From positions 124,001 to 188,000 of the forward strand of contig CANKXX010000001.1 of NCBI GenBank assembly GCA_947487835.1: 64,000 nt of DNA. The letters are read 5' to 3'. The stretch's first letter is position 1. Every line of letters starts with the position of its first letter. This DNA is from an uncultured Microbacteriaceae bacterium. GTDB taxonomy: Bacteria; Actinomycetota; Actinomycetes; Actinomycetales; Microbacteriaceae. Shown in pieces: positions 1 to 9,058 of the stretch. The notes below the pieces were generated by a model. It ran no database searches and was not told where the DNA came from. It saw only the letters and a list, made by a program, of their open reading frames with translations. Both the position numbers and the translations under genes were made by a program.

Positions 1-3000
1 GCGCGACCTCGCCGAGGGCCGCCACACCATCCGCATCGTGCGCCAGGGCAAGCGCAGCGCGCTGTCCAAGGGCAACGACATCGTGCTCGACGCCTTCTCC
101 GTGATCGACGCGACGGCGCCCGCGACCGTGCGCGGGGTGAAGGCGGTCGCCGCCGAGACCGGGTCCACCGTGTCCTGGGATGCCGCGCCCGAGCCCGACG
201 TCCGGGGCTACCGCGTCTTCCGCTCGGCCGGCAGCGGCTCCCCCGTCGAGCTCGCCGAGGTCACCGACGCCCTCACCTTCGCCGATCCGGCCGCCCCGGT
301 CGACGTGCCCCTCACCTACTCGGTGCTCGCCTTCGACGCGAGCGGCAACGAGTCCGCCGCGGCCGCGGCAGCGCCGGTGACCATCAGCCTCGGCGTCGTC
401 GTGCCGGCCGGCAGCTACGACAACGCCTCCGACGTGATCACCTACAGCGGCACCTGGGCGACGAACAGCCACAGCAGGGACACCGCGGGCACGAGTGCCC
501 AGGCCAAGACCGCCGGCGCATACGCCCGTATGGCCTTCACCGGCGACCACGTGGAGATCCTGGCCCGCGCCGGCTCCTACTTCGGGCTGGCCGACATCTA
601 CATCGACGACGTCAAGGTGGGCACCGCCGACCTGTACGCGCCGGTGATGACCTACCAGAAGCCCGTGTTCGTGGCGGACAACCTCACCGAGGGCAAGCAC
701 AAGCTGCGCATCGTTCGCGCCGGTGCCCGCAACACCGCATCCACCGGCAACGACATCGTGATCGACTCCATCGTGATCAAGGACGGCGTCGCCCCGAAGG
801 CCCTCACCGGTGTGCGGGCGACCGCGGGCGAGACCAGCGTCGCCGTGTCCTGGTCCCCGTCCGCGGAGGCCGACCTGGCCGCGTACCGTGTCTACCGCAC
901 CGTGGACGGCGCCGCGCCGGTCAAGGTCGGCGACGTGCCCGCGGGCGAGAGTGCGACGTTCACGGACCCCGGAGCGCCGGCTGCCAAGCCCCTCGGCTAC
1001 TCGGTGACGGCCGTCGACACGAGCGGCAACGAGTCTGCTCCCGCCCTCTCCCCCGCCGTCACCATCGACCTCGGCACCCCGCTCGCATCCGGTCGCCACG
1101 AGAACGACGCGGAGCCCATCACCTACGGGGGCACCTGGGCCATCAACACGCACAGCCTCGACAGCGGGGGCACCAGCGCGGTCGCCAAGACCGCCCTCGC
1201 CTTCGCCCGCGTCGGCTTCGTCGGCAACCGCGTGCAGCTCTTCGCCCGCACCGGCTCGTTCTACGGCCTCGCGAACGTGTACATCGACGACGTGAAGGTC
1301 GCCACCGTCGACCTGTACTCGCCGTCGACGGTCTACCGCAAGGCGGTCTTCACCAGCGCGGTGCTGACCGAGGGTGCGCACAAGCTCAAGATCGAGCGGG
1401 CCGGCAGCCGTAACGCGCAGTCGTCCGGCAACGACATCGTGATCGACAGCATCCTGGTGACCGACAGCGTGGCACCCGCGCCACCCGCCAAGGCCACCGC
1501 CGCCATCACCGGGGTGACGGTCGACGTGAGCTGGCCCGCCTCGACGTCGGCCGACGTCGACGGCTACCGCGTGTACCGTCGCACCGGATCCGACGCGCCC
1601 GTCGCGGTCGCCACCGTGGACGCCGCTGTCACCTCCTTCCACGACGACCTCGTGCCCATGGACCGCGCGGTCACCTACACCGTCGCTGCGACCGACACGA
1701 GTGGCAACCAGTCCGCTGCGACGGCCGCGCCCGCCATCACCATCGCCGGCGGAGCCGCACTCCCGTCGGGCCGGCACGAGAACACCGACGAGGACATCAC
1801 CTACAGCGGCACGTGGACGGTCAACGCCCACTCCTCCGACAGCGCCGGCAACAGCGCGTCCGGCAAGTACGCCGGAGACTTCGCGCGGGCGGTCTTCTCC
1901 CAGACCGGGATCGAGTGGATCGGACGCACCGGACCGGCCTTCGGCATCGCGGAGGTCTACCTCGACGGCGCCCTGGTCGCCACGGTGGACACCTACTCCG
2001 CCACGCAGCGCTTCCAGCAGAGCCTCTACCGCATCGACTCCCTGCCCGAGGGACGGCACTCGCTGCGCATCGTGCGTACCGGGACCCGCAACCCGGCCTC
2101 CCGCGGCAACGACGTCGTGCTCGACTCCCTCGTGGTGCTCGACCGCGTCGCCCCCGCGACGGTGACCGGCCTCGCCGCCGCTGCCCGCGGCCTCGACGCG
2201 ACCGTCGACTGGAGCGCATCGCCCGAGACCGACATCGAGGGGTACCGCGTGTACCGGAGCGACGACGGCGCACCGGCGGTGCGCATCGCCGAACTGCCGG
2301 CCGACGAGCGCGCGCTCGTCGACCCCTCCGCCCCCGTGGGCGTCCCCGTGACCTATTCGGTCACCGCGGTGGACAGCAGCGGCAACGAGTCCGCCGCCGC
2401 CCTCAGCGGCCCGGTCGTCATCTCCTCCGCCGCGGTCGTCCGCTCGGGGCGCTGGGAGAACACCTCCGGCTTCGTCAGCTACAACGGCAGCTGGGCCACC
2501 AACAGCCACAGCTCCGACAACGGGGGCAGCAGCGCCGCCGCGAAGACGGGCGGCGACTACGCCCAGATCGCCTTCGACGGCAGCGGCATCGCCTGGATCA
2601 GCCGCACGGGCCCCTACCTCGGCCTCGCCGACGTCTACCTCGACGATGTGAAGGTCACAACCGTCGACCTGTACTCGCCGGTGCAGGAGTTCCAGCAGAC
2701 GTCGTTCAGCGTCGACACCCCCGGCGAGGGCGTGCACAAGCTGCGGATCGTCCGCACCGGCACGCGCAACCCGGCCTCGACGGGCAACGACATCGTGCTC
2801 GACACCTTCGTGGTGCTCGACAGCCGCCCGCCCGCGGCGCTGGCGTCGGCCACCGCGACGCCCGTCGCCTCCACCGTGACCGTCTCCTGGAGCGCATCGG
2901 CCGCTCGGGACCTCGACGGGTACCGTCTCTTCCGCAGCGACCGGGGTGCTCCGGCCGTGAAGGTCGCGGACCTCGCGAAGGACCAGACCTCCTACAGCGA

Positions 3001-4708
3001 CCCCACCGCCCCGATCGGCGCGCCCGTGGTCTACACGGTGTCCGCCGTCGACACGAGCGGCAACGTCTCGACCCCGACGGCGGCGCCCGCGGCGACCATC
3101 GACCGAGCCGCGGCCGTCTCCTCGAGCCGCTACGAGAACACGGCGGACAAGGTCGCGCTCTCCGGAACCTGGGGTCTCAACAGCCACACCTCCGACAGCG
3201 GCGGGAGCAGTTCGGCGGCGAAGGTCGCCGGCGATTACGGTCAGATCGCCTTCGACCAGAGCGGGATCCAGTGGGTCACCCGCACCGGTCCCTCGCTCGG
3301 CATCGCCGAGGTCTACCTCGACGACGTGCGGGTGGCGACGGTCGACCTGTACAACCCGACCCAGGAGTTCCAGCAGACGGTGTTCCGTCGTGACGGGCTC
3401 GCGGAGGGCACCCACAAGCTGCGCGTCGTGCGCACAGGTACCCGGAACGACGCCTCGAGCGGCAACGACATCGTGATCGACAGCCTCGTGGTGACGGACG
3501 CGCACGCTCCGGCGACGCCGGCCGGCTTCGTCACGAGCGTCGAGCGCGGCGGCATCGGGCTCACCTGGGCAGCCAGCACCTCCCCCGACACCGTGGGCTA
3601 CCGCGTGTTCCGGGCGCTCGGCGACGGCCCCCTCGCCGAGATCACGGACGTGACCGGACCCACGAGCAGGACCACCTTCCTGGACGTCGGCCTCGATCTG
3701 GGTGCCGAGTACCGCTTCGCGGTCGCCGCCGTCGACAGCAGCGGCAACCAGTCCGCGCTCTCCCCCGTGCTCCGTCAGCTCCAGCCGGACCACACGCCGG
3801 TGAAGACGCGCTACGCGAGCTGCCCGACGGGCGGCACGACGGTGAGCACGCTCACCGCTCTGCGCAACGCGCTCGCCGTGGCCAAGCCCGGATCCGTCAT
3901 CAAGCTGGCGCCGGGAACGTATGCCGGCAACATCACGGTCGCCGCGAGCGGCACGGCCGCCGCCCCGATCTGGATCTGCGGCCCGCGCACGGCGGTGCTC
4001 GACAACAGCAACGTGAGCGCGAAGAACGGCGTGCTCCTCAGCAACGTGTCGCACGTCAACCTCGCCGGGTTCACCATCCAGAACTTCCGCAAGGGCGTCG
4101 TCGTGACCGAGTCAGACCACGTGTCGGTCGCCGATCTCCTCATCAAGAACATCGGCGAGGAGGCCATCAAGGTCCGTTACAACAGCACCGACTCCGTCAT
4201 CGCCCACAACACGATCCAGAACACCGGGCGCGTCGTGGCGATGTACGGCGAGGGCGTCTACGTCGGAACGTCGCCGAAGGACTGGTGCGCCGTGTGGAAC
4301 TGCAACGAGGACAACAGCGACCGCAACTCCATCATCGGCAACATCATCTCCGGGACCACGGCGGACCCGATCGAGCTGAAGCCGGGCGTCACGGGCGGTG
4401 TCGTGCGGAACAACCGGATCGACGGCGCCAGCACGCAGTCCGGCACCCCGCTCATCGCGGTCAAGGGCAACGACGTGGTCATCACGGACAACGTCGGTAC
4501 CAACGGCAAGTGGAGCCGAGGCATCTGGGCGGCCGAGACCGAGGTGAAGGGCTACGGATACAACAACATCCTCGCCCGCAACACCATGGGCGTGCCCGTG
4601 GGCGGAACGGCCTACTACGTGGGCCTGAACGCCGGCAACATCGTGGACGACTCGAACGTCGCGCTCGTCTCGGGCACCACGGTCAGCAACGCCGCGCTGC
4701 AGCGGTAG
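1..4708 (+). CDS. Secreted repeat protein: FN3 and jelly-roll units plus C-terminal beta-helix (5' partial)
   Basis: The frame is open from the left edge of the window, so the N-terminus and any signal peptide lie outside. The visible protein, about 1,567 residues, alternates FN3-like modules of about 90 aa (hallmark YRVYR and DTSGNES) with about 125-aa jelly-roll modules resembling galactose-binding-like domains (VYLDDVKVATVDLYSP, HKLRIVRTGTRN, GNDIVIDS). Five complete units follow a partial first one; the GNDIV motif recurs at about 71, 746, 1427, 2105, 2783 and 3461, a 675-681 bp period. From about 3800 the protein becomes a parallel beta-helix (alternating N-x-I/V and G-V-V strands) of the pectate-lyase-like fold. 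I infer a cell-surface or secreted glycan-binding or polysaccharide-acting protein. No catalytic assignment is possible, and no sortase motif is visible at the C-terminus. Confidence 0.85.
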   Translation, partial: RDLAEGRHTIRIVRQGKRSALSKGNDIVLDAFSVIDATAPATVRGVKAVAAETGSTVSWDAAPEPDVRGYRVFRSAGSGSPVELAEVTDALTFADPAAPVDVPLTYSVLAFDASGNESAAAAAAPVTISLGVVVPAGSYDNASDVITYSGTWATNSHSRDTAGTSAQAKTAGAYARMAFTGDHVEILARAGSYFGLADIYIDDVKVGTADLYAPVMTYQKPVFVADNLTEGKHKLRIVRAGARNTASTGNDIVIDSIVIKDGVAPKALTGVRATAGETSVAVSWSPSAEADLAAYRVYRTVDGAAPVKVGDVPAGESATFTDPGAPAAKPLGYSVTAVDTSGNESAPALSPAVTIDLGTPLASGRHENDAEPITYGGTWAINTHSLDSGGTSAVAKTALAFARVGFVGNRVQLFARTGSFYGLANVYIDDVKVATVDLYSPSTVYRKAVFTSAVLTEGAHKLKIERAGSRNAQSSGNDIVIDSILVTDSVAPAPPAKATAAITGVTVDVSWPASTSADVDGYRVYRRTGSDAPVAVATVDAAVTSFHDDLVPMDRAVTYTVAATDTSGNQSAATAAPAITIAGGAALPSGRHENTDEDITYSGTWTVNAHSSDSAGNSASGKYAGDFARAVFSQTGIEWIGRTGPAFGIAEVYLDGALVATVDTYSATQRFQQSLYRIDSLPEGRHSLRIVRTGTRNPASRGNDVVLDSLVVLDRVAPATVTGLAAAARGLDATVDWSASPETDIEGYRVYRSDDGAPAVRIAELPADERALVDPSAPVGVPVTYSVTAVDSSGNESAAALSGPVVISSAAVVRSGRWENTSGFVSYNGSWATNSHSSDNGGSSAAAKTGGDYAQIAFDGSGIAWISRTGPYLGLADVYLDDVKVTTVDLYSPVQEFQQTSFSVDTPGEGVHKLRIVRTGTRNPASTGNDIVLDTFVVLDSRPPAALASATATPVASTVTVSWSASAARDLDGYRLFRSDRGAPAVKVADLAKDQTSYSDPTAPIGAPVVYTVSAVDTSGNVSTPTAAPAATIDRAAAVSSSRYENTADKVALSGTWGLNSHTSDSGGSSSAAKVAGDYGQIAFDQSGIQWVTRTGPSLGIAEVYLDDVRVATVDLYNPTQEFQQTVFRRDGLAEGTHKLRVVRTGTRNDASSGNDIVIDSLVVTDAHAPATPAGFVTSVERGGIGLTWAASTSPDTVGYRVFRALGDGPLAEITDVTGPTSRTTFLDVGLDLGAEYRFAVAAVDSSGNQSALSPVLRQLQPDHTPVKTRYASCPTGGTTVSTLTALRNALAVAKPGSVIKLAPGTYAGNITVAASGTAAAPIWICGPRTAVLDNSNVSAKNGVLLSNVSHVNLAGFTIQNFRKGVVVTESDHVSVADLLIKNIGEEAIKVRYNSTDSVIAHNTIQNTGRVVAMYGEGVYVGTSPKDWCAVWNCNEDNSDRNSIIGNIISGTTADPIELKPGVTGGVVRNNRIDGASTQSGTPLIAVKGNDVVITDNVGTNGKWSRGIWAAETEVKGYGYNNILARNTMGVPVGGTAYYVGLNAGNIVDDSNVALVSGTTVSNAALQR
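71..3470 (+). repeat. Intragenic tandem repeat, about 678-bp unit
   Basis: Five head-to-tail units of 675, 681, 678, 678 and 678 bp encode the jelly-roll plus FN3 pairs. Spacing was measured from the recurring GNDIV/GNDVV codons. The later units are closest in protein sequence. Such repeats can expand or contract by recombination and are prone to assembly collapse. Confidence 0.85.
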
Positions 4709-4729
4709 ACGTAGCGCCCTGTGCGCCCC

Positions 4730-4761
4730 GGCGGTCTCGACCACTCCCGGTCGGGACCGCC
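4730..4761 (+). terminator. Hairpin terminator after the repeat protein
   Basis: GGCGGTC followed by TCGACC pairs with GGTCGG and GACCGCC around a six-base loop (actccc), 21 bases past the stop codon. There is no U-tract, as is usual in high-GC actinobacteria. Confidence 0.55.
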
Positions 4762-4874
4762 TCGGCGTGCGGACACCCGGGCCAGGGGCTCGGGACCACG
4801 CAGTACCCACCACTCACCATCAGAACTGCACGAACACCCACGCCGGCGCCGCCGGCACGAAAGGATCCCCTCGC

Positions 4875-5093
4875 ATGACCCCCGGACTCGTCGCCCTGCT
4901 CGCGGCCGCCGTACTGTTCACCGCGTCGCTGCTCGGCATCGTCACCGTCAAGCTCCGCACCCGCGCCTGGTCCGTCGGCCACTGGCAGAACACCCGCCGC
5001 GTCAACACGGTGATCGCGCGCATCGGTCTCATCGGCTCGCTGTCCGCGACCTCGGTCTTCGCCCTGGGCCTCGCCCTGCTCACGAACGGCTGA
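4875..5093 (+). CDS. Small two-TM membrane protein
   Basis: A 72-aa protein with two hydrophobic helices (about residues 4-24 and 46-68) separated by a basic, polar linker (KLRTRAWSVGHWQNTRR). The ATG at 4875 is chosen because AAAGGA lies 9-14 bases upstream; an in-frame ATG farther upstream lacks coding character. I do not recognise a family. It follows the terminator of the repeat protein, so it is probably transcribed on its own. Confidence 0.6.
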   Translation: MTPGLVALLAAAVLFTASLLGIVTVKLRTRAWSVGHWQNTRRVNTVIARIGLIGSLSATSVFALGLALLTNG

Positions 5094-5133
5094 TCGGCTC
5101 CGTCCGCTCGCCGCACCGGAGGGCAGGCGCGGG

Positions 5134-5484
5134 TCAGAGCTCCGTGCCCGTGCCCGGCCAGTCGCCGTAGTGATCGGTGACGGGATCCTGCTCCTCGACC
5201 TGAGGGTTCGGCGGGCGGAGGCGCGCGATCTTGAGCCGCATGGTCGCGACGATGTCGTCATCCTCGAGGTCGACGGCGCGATCCAGCGCGGGGGCGGCGA
5301 ACAACTGGCTGGCCGGCCCGATCAGCATCGTCGTCTCGCCTCGAGCCCCCTCATCGGACAGTGCCGGCACCTGCACGACGTCGGACTTCCCCACCTCGGC
5401 GAGGGCGTGGGCGTAGTCCAGCACGGCCTCGCACACGGTGTCGCTCAGGAGCACGAATCCGCTCGCGTAGTAAAGCTTTCGCAT
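5134..5484 (-). CDS. Hypothetical protein, divergent paralog of the gene at 5601
   Basis: A 116-aa soluble protein of unknown function. It aligns along its length with the divergently transcribed neighbour: an M(R/K)xLxYA start, an LL-x-D-V stretch, a YA/YS-x-x-LA segment, a V-x-V-x-A-(L/I)-S motif, an L-(I/L)-G motif and an M-x-x-(K/R)-(I/L)-ARL-x-P motif. I infer an ancient duplication. A TAGACA element six bases upstream of the ATG, or the AGGCGGA purine run, could drive expression. No catalytic residue pattern is evident. Confidence 0.7.
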   Translation of the reverse strand: MRKLYYASGFVLLSDTVCEAVLDYAHALAEVGKSDVVQVPALSDEGARGETTMLIGPASQLFAAPALDRAVDLEDDDIVATMRLKIARLRPPNPQVEEQDPVTDHYGDWPGTGTEL

Positions 5485-5600
5485 TCCGCCTGTCTAGCAC
5501 GATGGTTCGTGATCGGTGCCCTCGCACGCGCCCCGAAACTTTCGATTCCCCGATCCGTCGCGTCGGCGTGCCGCGTCGCAAGGCGGCGTACCGTTGACGC

Positions 5601-5945
5601 ATGAAGCATCTGACGTACGCGGACAAGTCCCTCCTGGTGGGGGACGACGTAGCCGACATGATGCTCACCTACTCCGCCCGGCTGGCGAGTGCCAACGTCG
5701 CCGACACCGTCGAGGTGCACGCGATCAGTTCGGACGGGGACGAGGTGACGGCGACGTTCCTCCTGGGCGAGGGCGCGCCCCTGATGGCCGAGACCACCAC
5801 TTCCAAGCTGCCCGAGCCGGACAACAGCGCCGCACTGGAGCACATGACGGACCGGTTGGCACGGCTGACGCCGACCGCGGTGGAGGCCGATGCCGACGCC
5901 GATGCCGAGAGGGCCGAGCTCGACGACCTGTACAACGAGTCCTGA
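5601..5945 (+). CDS. Hypothetical protein, divergent paralog of the gene at 5134
   Basis: A 114-aa acidic protein ending in an Asp/Glu/Ala-rich tail (EADADADAERAELDD). It is homologous to the divergent 116-aa neighbour across a 116-bp intergenic region. TACCGT sits 6 bases before the ATG, with no Shine-Dalgarno sequence, so translation is probably leaderless. The region near residues 35-60 (VADTVEVHAISSDGDE) is the best conserved between the two. Function unknown. Confidence 0.7.
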   Translation: MKHLTYADKSLLVGDDVADMMLTYSARLASANVADTVEVHAISSDGDEVTATFLLGEGAPLMAETTTSKLPEPDNSAALEHMTDRLARLTPTAVEADADADAERAELDDLYNES

Positions 5946-6039
5946 CCGCATCGCGGTAGCGCAATGGCGCGAGCGCCGAGATCGGCACGAGGCGCCGCGC
6001 AGGGGGCGTAGCATGAGCCGTCTAAGGCGGGAGGCCCGT

Positions 6040-6399
6040 ATGGGCAGGCTCACGTACGACTCCACCAACTTCGTCGACTTCGAGGACCGCCTCCTGGCTC
6101 ACCTCCAGATCGTGATCGGCCGGAAGATCCGCTACGCCGAATCGTTCTACTTCTCCTGGAAGAACGACCCGAAGGCCGGCGACGGCCGGAGCACCATCTG
6201 GATCACCGCCAGCATGCCGCTCCACTTCAAGTACACGACCAGCCGGGCGCCCGACATCAACCGGGAGTGGCTGAACCTGTTGACGGAGTCCGCCAACTCG
6301 CCGTCCGGCTTGGTGGTGCTGCCGGAGCCGCGAGGTCCGTCGGCTGGGCAGCAGCGCGTTCCGTTCGGGGACCCGATCCCGCCCGAGCTCCGCTTCTAG
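6040..6399 (+). CDS. DUF7882-type small protein, copy 1
   Basis: A 119-aa protein with the core motif FEDRLLAHLQIVIGRKIR, then GRSTIWI, a hydrophobic-aromatic LHFKY segment, the APDINREWL motif and SGLVVLPEP. Two other copies lie at 21667 and 56974. From memory this family is DUF7882, formerly often labelled 'ATP-dependent DNA ligase' in databases, although the length rules out a whole ligase. The ATG at 6040 is preferred over 6013 because the other copies begin MGxLxYxS/G at this point and GGGAGG precedes it. This copy has a longer C-terminal tail than the others. Confidence 0.75.
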   Translation: MGRLTYDSTNFVDFEDRLLAHLQIVIGRKIRYAESFYFSWKNDPKAGDGRSTIWITASMPLHFKYTTSRAPDINREWLNLLTESANSPSGLVVLPEPRGPSAGQQRVPFGDPIPPELRF

Positions 6400-6461
6400 C
6401 CGCCGCCGACCCGGGCTCGCCCCGGCACGGGGACCTCCTCGGCTCGGTAAGCTTGGACCTC

Positions 6462-7769
6462 ATGCGCGCCCGGTCCAGCACGACGTCCGATCCCGCCGAG
6501 GCGCGAGACGTGCAGCTCGGAACCGGACTGCGCTCCTACGGCCGGCTGCTGGCCCACGGCCCCGCTTCACGCCCGTTCATCTGCGCCGCGCTCTACCGGC
6601 TCACCCTGGCGATGATCCCGCTCGGCATCCTCATCCTCGTCGAGCAGGAGCGGCACTCCTACGTGATCGCCGGCGTGGTCAGCGGTGCCTACGCGGTCGG
6701 CGCGGCCGTCGGAACCCCGGTGTGGGGACGCCTCATGGACCGGGTCGGCCAGGTGCCGGTTCTCCTGCCCACCGCGCTCACCAGCGCCCTGCTGCTGGTC
6801 GCGTTGGCCCTGGCCACGCCGACGGCGGCGCCCGACTACCTGCTCATCGCGCTCGCGGTGGGCGTCGGCCTGGCGTACCCCGCCATCAGCCCGGCGTTGC
6901 GCTCCAGCTTCCGTATCGTGCTGCCCGACCCCGAGTCGCGGCGGGTCGCCTTCGCCCTCGACGCGACGTCGGTCGAACTCGCGTTCGTGTGCGGTCCGCT
7001 CCTGCTGTCGGTCCTGCTGCTGCCGGGCGTGTCCGTGCTGCCGCTCTTCGTGACCGCTGGCCTGCTCGCGGTCGGTGGGGTGGGCTACTGCATGACCGGG
7101 GTGGCGCGGAGCGCGACCCCCGCTCGGCAGCGGGAGGCGTCCGGACACACGGGGACGACCTCCGGCACGCGAGTCGGCCTGGTGTCGACCGGGGTGGTGG
7201 CGGTGCTCGCCGTCATGCTCATGGTCAGCATCGGGTTCGGCCAGCTCGACACGTCCATGGCCGCGACGGCCGACCTCGCGCTCGGCGGTACGGCCCAGGT
7301 GGGCATCCTCTTCGCCGCGATCGCGGGCGGCAGCACCGTCGGCGGGCTGGCGTACGGGGCCCGGTCCTGGCGCTTCGCCGAGGGGAACGCGGTGCCCATC
7401 CTGCTCGCGTTCTTCGGCGGGTTCCTCGCGCTGCTGGCCTGGCTGCTCACCAGTGAGAACGTGAGCCTGTTCGCGCTTCTGCCGGTGCTCTTCCTCACCG
7501 GTCTCACCATCGCCCCCACCCTGATCATGCAGCAGGCGCTGCTCGACCGCGCCGCCCCGGCGCACCGGCTCAACGAGGCGCAGGCCCTGCTGTCCGCCGC
7601 CAACACCACCGGCGCGGCCATCGGCACGGCCATCGCCGGCATCGTGATCGACGCGGCCGGGTTGTCGTGGTCCTTCGCCGGCGCGGCGGCGGGCACGCTG
7701 CTCGCCGCGGTCATCGCCCTCGTCCACGTCGGCCGCCGTCAGTCGGCCGCCGTGCCCGCCGTCAGCTGA
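6462..7769 (+). CDS. MFS transporter
   Basis: A 435-aa integral membrane protein with about 12 predicted helices and the MFS loop 2-3 signature (GRLMDRVGQ). An N-terminal soluble stretch of about 30 residues precedes the first helix. The second half opens near residue 230 after a hydrophilic linker rich in Ser/Thr/Gly. It resembles drug- or sugar-efflux members of the DHA1 group; the substrate is not deducible. The start is set at 6462 because TAAGCT (6448-6453) lies 8 bases upstream and no ribosome binding site exists, suggesting leaderless translation. Confidence 0.8.
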   Translation: MRARSSTTSDPAEARDVQLGTGLRSYGRLLAHGPASRPFICAALYRLTLAMIPLGILILVEQERHSYVIAGVVSGAYAVGAAVGTPVWGRLMDRVGQVPVLLPTALTSALLLVALALATPTAAPDYLLIALAVGVGLAYPAISPALRSSFRIVLPDPESRRVAFALDATSVELAFVCGPLLLSVLLLPGVSVLPLFVTAGLLAVGGVGYCMTGVARSATPARQREASGHTGTTSGTRVGLVSTGVVAVLAVMLMVSIGFGQLDTSMAATADLALGGTAQVGILFAAIAGGSTVGGLAYGARSWRFAEGNAVPILLAFFGGFLALLAWLLTSENVSLFALLPVLFLTGLTIAPTLIMQQALLDRAAPAHRLNEAQALLSAANTTGAAIGTAIAGIVIDAAGLSWSFAGAAAGTLLAAVIALVHVGRRQSAAVPAVS

Positions 7770-7810
7770 GGCGAACGGGTCACGCAAACGGGTGCTCGGC
7801 GTCCACCGGC

Positions 7811-7816
7811 TAGGGT
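7811..7816 (+). promoter_or_regulatory. Probable -10 element of the GT4/GH130 operon
   Basis: TAGGGT lies 52 bases before the first glycosyltransferase ATG at 7869. A clear -35 is not visible. A separate ribosome binding site (AGGAGCAGG) precedes the gene. Confidence 0.4.
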
Positions 7817-7868
7817 GGCGAGCGCCGCCGAGTGCGCTTTTCGGACCCGTGGCACGTCAGGAGCAGGC

Positions 7869-8891
7869 ATGAGAGTGGGCATGATCGCCCCCATCGCGTG
7901 GCGCACTCCCCCGCTGCACTACGGGCCGTGGGAACGCGTGACCAGCCTGCTCACGGAGGGCCTCGTCCGCCGCGGGGTCGACATCACCCTGTTCGCGACC
8001 GCGGACTCCGTCACGGCCGCCGACCTGGATGCGGTCGTGCCGCACGGCTACGCCGAGGACCCCGGGCTCGACGGGCGGGTGTGGGAGGCGATCCACGTCG
8101 CGCACGCGCTGGAGAGGTCGGCGGAGTTCGACCTCGTGCACAATCAGCTCGACTGGCTGCCGCTCGCCTTCTCCGGGCTGACGCGAGCGCCGCTCGTCAC
8201 CACGGTCCACGGGTTCTCGGGCAGCAACATCCTCCCTGCGTACGCGCGGGCGCGCTCGGCGTACGTCTCGATCTCGGACTCGGACCGGTCCCCGGACCTC
8301 GACTACGTCGCGACCGTCCACCACGGCATCGACCTCTCCGAGTTCACCGCCCGGGACACCGCCGACGAGGACGGACACCTCGTCGCCTTCGGCCGGATGC
8401 ACCCCGACAAGGGCATCGACACCGCCATCGAGATCGCCCGTCGCGCGGACCGGCGGATCGTGCTGTGCGGCATCGTCCAGGACGCCGACTTCTTCCGCGA
8501 GCGCATCCTCCCCCACGTCGACGACGACCGGGTCGTCTACCTGGGTTCCGTCGGCCCGGACCAGCGCGACGCCGTGCTCGGCGCCGCAGCGGCCCTGCTG
8601 CACCCGGTGCGCTTCGCCGAGCCCTTCGGCCTGTCGGTCGTCGAATCGATGGCCTGCGGCACCCCCGTCGTCGCCTTCCGCACCGGCTCGATGCCGGAGA
8701 TCATCGACGACGGCGTGACCGGCTACGTCGTCGACGACATGGATCGGGCGGTCACCGCGGTGGAGCTCGCCTCCGGCCTCGACCGGCGGGCCGTGCGGGC
8801 ACGGGCGGAGGACCGCTTCGAGGTCGAGCGCATGGTCGACGGCTACCTCTCGGTCTACGAGACCCTGCTGAACGGGGGCGGCACTACCTGA
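7869..8891 (+). CDS. GT4-family glycosyltransferase
   Basis: A 340-aa GT-B-fold glycosyltransferase. The N-terminal half begins MRVGMIAPIAWRTPP with the glycine-containing loop typical of family GT4, and HGFSG near residue 116. The C-terminal half has the nucleotide-sugar binding segment EPFGLSVVESMACGTPVV followed by GSMPEII, the GT4 E-x7-E motif. AGGAGCAGG supports the ATG at 7869; an upstream in-frame GTG would add residues without homology. It starts a four-gene operon with a second GT4, an (alpha/alpha)-barrel protein and a GH130 enzyme. Nucleotide-sugar donor unknown. Confidence 0.85.
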   Translation: MRVGMIAPIAWRTPPLHYGPWERVTSLLTEGLVRRGVDITLFATADSVTAADLDAVVPHGYAEDPGLDGRVWEAIHVAHALERSAEFDLVHNQLDWLPLAFSGLTRAPLVTTVHGFSGSNILPAYARARSAYVSISDSDRSPDLDYVATVHHGIDLSEFTARDTADEDGHLVAFGRMHPDKGIDTAIEIARRADRRIVLCGIVQDADFFRERILPHVDDDRVVYLGSVGPDQRDAVLGAAAALLHPVRFAEPFGLSVVESMACGTPVVAFRTGSMPEIIDDGVTGYVVDDMDRAVTAVELASGLDRRAVRARAEDRFEVERMVDGYLSVYETLLNGGGTT

Positions 8892-9026
8892 GGGTTCCTC
8901 CGGAAGCGATGCTAGAGTCCGCAGAACAGCGTCGCACGCCGCCAAGCGGCCGCGACGTGAACCGGATCACGGCAGGGTCGACGTGCTCCCACGAGGGATG
9001 CCGACCGGCAGACGTCTCGCCGCTGT

Positions 9027-9042
9027 CCGCGGATCACCGCGG
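9027..9042 (+). promoter_or_regulatory. Palindromic element in leader of second GT4 gene
   Basis: CCGCGG-atca-CCGCGG lies 16 bases upstream of the GTG start, next to the ribosome binding site. It could be an operator or an RNA hairpin that limits translation. Confidence 0.3.
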
Positions 9043-9058
9043 CACAGGAAAGGTCCCC

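Noticed and set aside
7832-9058. N-terminal extension of the second GT4 frame through the first GT4 gene
   Set aside because: The extension is Arg-rich shadow sequence. The GTG at 9059 has a good ribosome binding site and the normal GT4 start.
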